DNA of 9,232 nt from Candidatus Bathyarchaeota archaeon (GTDB taxonomy: Archaea > Thermoproteota > Bathyarchaeia > Bathyarchaeales > Bathyarchaeaceae), in contig JAOUPL010000042.1 in the NCBI GenBank assembly GCA_029879825.1, positions 1-9,232 of the forward strand, given 5' to 3'. A model generated the notes under the pieces. The model saw only the letters and a list, made by a program, of their open reading frames with translations. It was not told the DNA's origin and ran no database searches. This document shows, one piece after another, positions 6,084 to 9,232 of the stretch. Each line of letters opens with the position of its first letter. Position 1 is the stretch's first letter. The position numbers were made by a program, and so were the translations under genes.

Positions 6084-7040
6084 ATGTTAGGCTTACCGCA
6101 TGTATCTTTGATACAAAAGCTTTTTAAAGAAGAGCTAACTGTCTTGAATTTGTTACAGAGGCACTGGTACTCTTTGGCTGTATTGAAACGCCTCACAAAG
6201 AATGAGATGATTCTTTATCAACAATTAGGACATTTCGACGAGCATCTGGCAGGTTTCTATTCTCTAGCCTTCGGCGAGCCATATGTCTACAAAGACACGT
6301 ATCTAGTGTATTATGATCGTTTCAGTAAAATACTATACTTAAGCCTCTTTGAACTTAACGGATGCGAAGACAAACTAGAATGCGTAGAAACTGCTGCGAA
6401 ACTATTTGATCCTGAAAAAATAGTGGTTACTTCACCAGAAAAGTTGCAGAAAGACATCGGAGATTTTCATTCTGCAAACACAAGTTTTGACAGAGACTAC
6501 CAACTTTATCTCCCCAAGTTCGATGAAACGTTGAAAGGCAATACGTATAAAGACTTAAGGTATCGAGTCCACAACGCAATAAAAAGAGGATATTATCTGG
6601 AAATTGGAAGAAAAATGACCCCCGCTCATTACCATCTCGTAGCTTGCCACGAGATGGAAAAGAAATGTGATTTGTGGGATAGCCAGCTATACTTGGGTAT
6701 AAGAGAATACTTGAAAAATTTTGCGTCTCCTCTACTATTCAACGTATTTTCGAACAAAATGTTGATAGGATTTGATGTAGTTGACTTTCTAAATAATACT
6801 ACGATGACTATACCGTTGGGCTTCTACTTGGATTATCCATCGCTAGCAGATTTCATTCTGTTCAAAGAAATCGTTTACGCTAAAGAAAAAGGCTACACAT
6901 GGCTTGATTTGGGATGGGCATGCGACTCTGGGGTAGAATCGTTCAAAAGGAAATGGACGGCTCAGCCTAGATTCGAAATTTGGGCGCAAGAATACGTGAA
7001 GAACGGAATAAAAGACAAAATAGTCCTTGAAAGCAAGTGA
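6084..7040 (+). CDS. GNAT-fold (FemAB/DUF2156-like) acyl or aminoacyl transferase
   Basis: A 318-residue soluble protein. Its C-terminal half looks like the GNAT-type fold of FemAB, BioF2-like and phosphatidylglycerol lysyltransferase C-terminal domains. KDLRYRVHNAIKRGYYLEIG (residues 156-175) is the usual lead-in helix, and KGYTWLDLGWACDSGVESFK (269-288) followed by RKWTAQP is the C-terminal signature where the last strand precedes FK-x-K-W. The N-terminal half (1-145) probably holds a divergent first GNAT copy. Such proteins transfer an acyl or aminoacyl group from CoA or aminoacyl-tRNA to an amine or lipid head group; the substrate here is unknown. It stands alone between the divergent decarboxylase and the RNase P operon, and its wording is richer in A/T-ending codons than L15e, which may mean it arrived by transfer. 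The start at ATG 6084 has GGAAG close by and a TATA-like element 31 bases upstream. Confidence 0.65.
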   Translation: MLGLPHVSLIQKLFKEELTVLNLLQRHWYSLAVLKRLTKNEMILYQQLGHFDEHLAGFYSLAFGEPYVYKDTYLVYYDRFSKILYLSLFELNGCEDKLECVETAAKLFDPEKIVVTSPEKLQKDIGDFHSANTSFDRDYQLYLPKFDETLKGNTYKDLRYRVHNAIKRGYYLEIGRKMTPAHYHLVACHEMEKKCDLWDSQLYLGIREYLKNFASPLLFNVFSNKMLIGFDVVDFLNNTTMTIPLGFYLDYPSLADFILFKEIVYAKEKGYTWLDLGWACDSGVESFKRKWTAQPRFEIWAQEYVKNGIKDKIVLESK

Positions 7041-7165
7041 TCATACAAAAAAAGGCGACCATTGAGTCGACATCTTATCGTCATATAGCCTATTAAAATG
7101 CTTCATCATGATTACAAATCTGACAAGCCAACGAAGTTTTGAGTAACAAACACGCCTATATGTGC

Positions 7166-7184
7166 AGGTTAAATATTTAGACCT
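7166..7184 (+). promoter_or_regulatory. TATA promoter with dyad symmetry for the RNase P operon
   Basis: AGGTTAAATATTTAGACCT has the perfect core AAATATTT flanked by AGGT and ACCT arms, with one unpaired G. The AT core is centred about 21 bases before ATG 7196, suitable for a leaderless transcript of COG1325, Rpp30 and Pop5. The symmetry could also let a dimeric repressor cover the TATA box. Confidence 0.45.
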
Positions 7185-7195
7185 GACAAACAAAT

Positions 7196-7660
7196 ATGAA
7201 ACGGTTGTGGCATGTTTTGTCTCAAAGACCCATCGCCTACATTGACATTAGATTCTTCGCCCACGCAACTGAGGATCTGGACAAAGTTGTTAAGGCAGCG
7301 CAAAATGTTCTTCCAAGCAACCACATGGAAGACATAGCGTTTAACAAGAGTAACCTGAGGGGGCATTATGGCAACCCCATCACCCTTTTTGAAGCCAAAA
7401 TCAAGAATAAGGAAACAATCAGGGCTTTAGTTGATAACCTTTCCTCTCACCTTAGCGAGTTGGACAAAGAGACGTTAAGTAGGGAAATCAATCTGCATGT
7501 GGAAAAGGGAAGACTTTACATCAGATTAGACAAACAAGCAGCCCTCCAAGGCAGACTCAAACTTTGCACATCTGACCCCATTCGCATATGCATACGATTC
7601 AGAAAAACAAAAATTGAAGACATCATTAAGACCTGCCGAGAACTCGGGATGTTACCATGA
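7196..7660 (+). CDS. COG1325 predicted RNA-binding / exosome-associated protein
   Basis: A 154-residue member of the archaeal family long predicted, mainly from gene neighbourhood, to be an exosome-associated RNA-binding subunit. AYIDIRFFAHATEDLDKV (residues 14-31) and LRGHYGNPITLFEAKI (54-69) are the characteristic blocks. A C-terminal strand RICIRFRKTK (130-139) is consistent with a small alpha/beta domain. Biochemical function is not established. In many archaea it follows L15e directly; here about 1.7 kb of other genes lie between. No Shine-Dalgarno precedes ATG 7196, but a TATA-like dyad lies 22 bases upstream, so translation is probably leaderless. The stop overlaps the Rpp30 start as ATGA at 7657-7660, indicating co-transcription and coupled translation. 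Confidence 0.85.
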   Translation: MKRLWHVLSQRPIAYIDIRFFAHATEDLDKVVKAAQNVLPSNHMEDIAFNKSNLRGHYGNPITLFEAKIKNKETIRALVDNLSSHLSELDKETLSREINLHVEKGRLYIRLDKQAALQGRLKLCTSDPIRICIRFRKTKIEDIIKTCRELGMLP

Positions 7661-8388
7661 TAAGGTTTGTCGACCTGCATCTCCGTGCACCAATCAAAGA
7701 CCTTGATCAGGTGGAGAGGATGATTAGGAAATCCTCTGAACTGGGATACCGTCTAGTAGGCTTAGTTCTTCCACCCAACATCATGCGAGACCAAATCAAC
7801 CAGTTGCAACACATTTGCAATGATGCCAAGATAGACCTCGTCACAAGGGTGAATCTCTCTCCAAAAACATCCGGAGAGCTTCTTCGCGACCTGCGACGTT
7901 TCAGGCGAAAATTCGAGGTCATATCCGTAACGTGCACCTCGAAGGGTGTCGCTAGACAAGCAGCCAAAGATCGGAGAGTTGATCTCCTTCACTTTCCGGC
8001 CACCGACCCACGCAAAAGATTTTTTGATCCTGCAGAAGCGGAACTTGCTTCGAAAGCCTTGTCTTCCCTCGAAATAGAAATGACCCCCCTTCTGTTGCTA
8101 ACAGGTTTTTCAAGAATCCGTCTTCTTTCTCGTCTACGAAGGGAGGTTGAAATCGCAGAAAGGTTCAAGGTGCCGGTCACCATTTCCAGCGGAGCAACAA
8201 ACGAGTATCTCATAAGGGGACCCCACGACTACGCTGCCCTCACAGTCCTCTTCAATATGTCCGTGTTCTCTGCTTTGCGCGCCCTCTCAGAAAACCCTAT
8301 CGATATAGTTGAACGGAACAGGGAAAAGTTGAGTCCAGATTATGTGGCTCCTGGCATACGGGTCGTGAGGAGGAAAAACTGTGTCTAG
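7657..8388 (+). CDS. rnp3: RNase P protein component 3 (Rpp30)
   Basis: The archaeal homologue of human Rpp30, a TIM-barrel-like protein that pairs with Pop5 and supports the catalytic domain of the RNase P ribozyme in trimming tRNA 5' leaders. The protein is 243 residues, near the upper end for archaea. It opens with MIRFVDLHLRAP and has GYRLVGLVLPP (residues 30-40), VTRVNLSP, FEVISVTC, RVDLLHFP and VPVTISSGA, each a barrel strand followed by a turn. The C terminus carries a PHDYAAL segment followed by the helix SVFSALRAL. It overlaps COG1325 by four bases at the start and Pop5 by eight bases at the end, so the three are one translationally coupled operon. The RNase P RNA and the Rpp21 and Rpp29 partners are not in this window. 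Confidence 0.95.
   Translation: MIRFVDLHLRAPIKDLDQVERMIRKSSELGYRLVGLVLPPNIMRDQINQLQHICNDAKIDLVTRVNLSPKTSGELLRDLRRFRRKFEVISVTCTSKGVARQAAKDRRVDLLHFPATDPRKRFFDPAEAELASKALSSLEIEMTPLLLLTGFSRIRLLSRLRREVEIAERFKVPVTISSGATNEYLIRGPHDYAALTVLFNMSVFSALRALSENPIDIVERNREKLSPDYVAPGIRVVRRKNCV
8365..8373 (+). promoter_or_regulatory. Strong Shine-Dalgarno inside rnp3 for the GTG start of rnp2
   Basis: GTGAGGAGG lies in the last codons of the Rpp30 gene, 7 bases before GTG 8381. It is the best ribosome-binding site in the window and fixes the non-ATG start of the Pop5 homologue. Confidence 0.7.
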
Positions 8389-8701
8389 ACGGATGAGAAG
8401 GCGTTACTTGGCTCTTAAAGTCGAAAGCGAGCAACCTGTCAACGAAAGGGATGTTATTGACGCTGTTTGGAAAGCCGTCCTCAAACTCTTCGGAGAATAC
8501 GGCGCCAGCCAAGCCAACCTCAGCCTCATGGAGTATAATCCACAAAGAAATTTCGCAATTGTTCGCTGTTCACATACAGCTCTCGAAAGGGTTAGAGCCT
8601 CCATTGCTTCTATAACGGAAATTAATGGAAAACCTGCGGTTGTTCATGCTACGGGAGTTTCTGGAACTTTAAGAACCCTTCGCAAAAAGGCGTTGATGTG
8701 A
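8381..8701 (+). CDS. rnp2: RNase P protein component 2 (Pop5)
   Basis: The archaeal homologue of Pop5, an RRM-like fold protein that forms a complex with Rpp30 and activates the RNase P RNA. It has 106 residues, close to the usual 110-120. RRMRRRYLALKVES at the N terminus is the first strand with a basic lead. The middle includes ERDVIDAVWKAVLKLFGEYGA as a helix, and NFAIVRCSHTALERVRASI is the strand-helix pair typical of the family, followed by HATGVSGTLRTLRKKAL. The GTG start has an excellent Shine-Dalgarno and overlaps the rnp3 stop. In many archaea a proteasome alpha gene follows; none is visible within the remaining 530 bases. Confidence 0.94.
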   Translation: MSRRMRRRYLALKVESEQPVNERDVIDAVWKAVLKLFGEYGASQANLSLMEYNPQRNFAIVRCSHTALERVRASIASITEINGKPAVVHATGVSGTLRTLRKKALM

Positions 8702-8808
8702 ATTAGCGGTTCTACGCTTATTTCGTTATAGGAATATTTCAGTTTGCGAAACAAGTCTATTTAGCGTTGGTTTTCTCATCATAATTAACGGTTAGTGAGG
8801 TTTTGGCA

Positions 8809-8925
8809 ATGAACTCTGAGATTCTTGAACTTAACAAAATTTTGTGTAAAAACTGTAATGAAACCAAATATGAAAAATGCAAAGAATGCCGGGTATATCA
8901 ACTGATCAACTCGTTAGTTTCCTAG
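8809..8925 (+). CDS. 38-residue CxxC-CxxC mini-protein, probably zinc-binding
   Basis: A short gene. The protein begins MNSEILELNKIL, has C13-x2-C16, seven residues, then C24-x2-C27, and ends VYQLINSLVS. The two CxxC knuckles at zinc-knuckle spacing suggest a single tetrahedral zinc site, and the flanks look like amphipathic helices. A good Shine-Dalgarno, GTGAGG at 8795-8800, stands 8 bases before ATG 8809, which with the patterned cysteines argues for a real gene. It follows Pop5 by 107 bases on the same strand and may be co-transcribed. I do not recognise a named family. It could be a nucleic-acid-binding accessory to the RNA machinery or a small regulator; both are guesses. Confidence 0.6.
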   Translation: MNSEILELNKILCKNCNETKYEKCKECRVYQLINSLVS

Positions 8926-9155
8926 CCATTATGTAGTTTCTAATAGGCCTTCACTGTTCATCACGTCTAGCTTCAGGCATCTTACAAATTGTTTAGTTAT
9001 TTCCGTAAATATTCAAATATGTGGGGCGCTGTAATCTTTATTGGGGGATGATGTAGCCGTCCCAGACCGACCTTATCAGGTATGAAGACCTCATGGCGGA
9101 CAGACCCCGTTCTGATTCTTATGGTTATGGAAGAAAGAGAAGTTCAAACTTGAGT
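8926..9155. other. Gene-free spacer with a foldable GC-rich segment
   Basis: No open frame of note on either strand. Bases 8926-9035 are AT-rich and featureless. Bases 9043-9115 are much richer in G and C and can fold as nested stems: GGGG 9043-9046 with CCCC 9105-9108, GCCGT 9056-9060 with ATGGC 9093-9097, and AGGT 9078-9081 with ACCT 9088-9091 around a six-base loop. The segment also has C/D-box-like words, ATGATGT 9048-9054, ATGAAGA 9082-9088 and CTGA 9112-9115. A small RNA is possible but unproven. A pyrimidine-rich stretch on the - strand near 9129-9142 may terminate the gene entering from the right. Confidence 0.25.
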
Positions 9156-9232
9156 TTACGCATAGTATGGTATTATGGGCTCGGGCTGTTTCTTTTTCCT
9201 TCTTCTAAGAATCAAAGCTAAAACCATTCCAG
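9156..9232 (-). CDS. C-terminal end of a probable membrane-anchored protein (5' partial)
   Basis: Reading the - strand inward from the window end gives 24 codons and a TAA at 9156-9158: GMVLALILRRRKKKQPEP followed by IIPYYA. A hydrophobic run immediately followed by RRRKKK is the normal inner boundary of a transmembrane helix under the positive-inside rule, so this looks like the cytoplasmic tail of a surface or membrane protein with a C-terminal anchor. The rest lies beyond the window. The other two frames on this strand hit stops within 9 codons. With so few residues the call rests on the hydrophobic/basic pattern alone. Confidence 0.45.
   Translation of the reverse strand, partial: GMVLALILRRRKKKQPEPIIPYYA

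Noticed and set aside
7042..7075. CGAC/GTCG hairpin after the GNAT-like gene as a terminator
   Set aside because: The stem is only 4 bp and no T-run follows on the + strand.
9048..9115. A complete C/D box guide RNA
   Set aside because: The C box and C' box are each one base off, the D' box would be CCGA rather than CTGA, the D'-C' spacing is long and no terminal stem closes C and D. It is kept only as part of a general RNA candidate.
8702..9155. RNase P RNA next to the RNase P protein genes
   Set aside because: ACAGA followed by CTTAT near 9101-9121 recalls the 3' conserved region, but the matching 5' region (GAGGAAAGTC-like) is absent and the spacer is too short and AT-rich.

Overview
The window is archaeal. 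It encodes the eukaryote-type ribosomal protein L15e, two archaeal/eukaryal RNase P proteins (Rpp30 and Pop5 homologues), the COG1325 RNA-binding protein that archaea carry beside them, a diphthamide-synthesis enzyme, a geranylgeranyl reductase-family flavoprotein of the isoprenoid-lipid type, and a pyruvoyl-dependent arginine decarboxylase. Starts include ATG, GTG and TTG. Several genes lack a convincing Shine-Dalgarno site but have a TATA-like element 22-31 bp upstream of the start, which suggests leaderless or nearly leaderless mRNAs. The mixture fits an uncultured TACK-type lineage such as Bathyarchaeia, but that placement is inference from gene content, not a phylogeny.

Region 1 (1-1369, + strand): three tightly packed genes. 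They are a Cys-rich ferredoxin-like protein whose 5' end lies outside the window, a small ferredoxin-like protein with two 4Fe-4S motifs, and a six-cysteine protein that resembles the L-2-amino-thiazoline-4-carboxylate hydrolase-like family. Region 2 (1386-3994): a convergent two-CBS-domain protein on the - strand, then on the + strand a geranylgeranyl reductase and an orphan phosphoribosyltransferase-fold protein. The Fe-S proteins and the flavoprotein reductase may be functionally linked as electron donors and acceptor.

Region 3 (4146-8701): translation and RNA genes. A Dph6-type ATP-pyrophosphatase is followed by L15e. The archaeal run L15e - COG1325 - Rpp30 - Pop5 is present, but it is split after L15e by an arginine decarboxylase on the - strand and a GNAT/FemAB-like gene, about 1.7 kb in all. 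COG1325, Rpp30 and Pop5 then follow with overlapping ends as one operon behind their own TATA-like promoter.

Region 4 (8702-9232): the proteasome alpha gene that often follows Pop5 is not seen. Instead there is a 38-residue protein with two CxxC knuckles, about 230 bases without a gene that hold a foldable GC-rich segment, and on the - strand the last 24 codons of a probable membrane-anchored protein running off the window end. No mobile element, CRISPR array, tRNA or rRNA was found.
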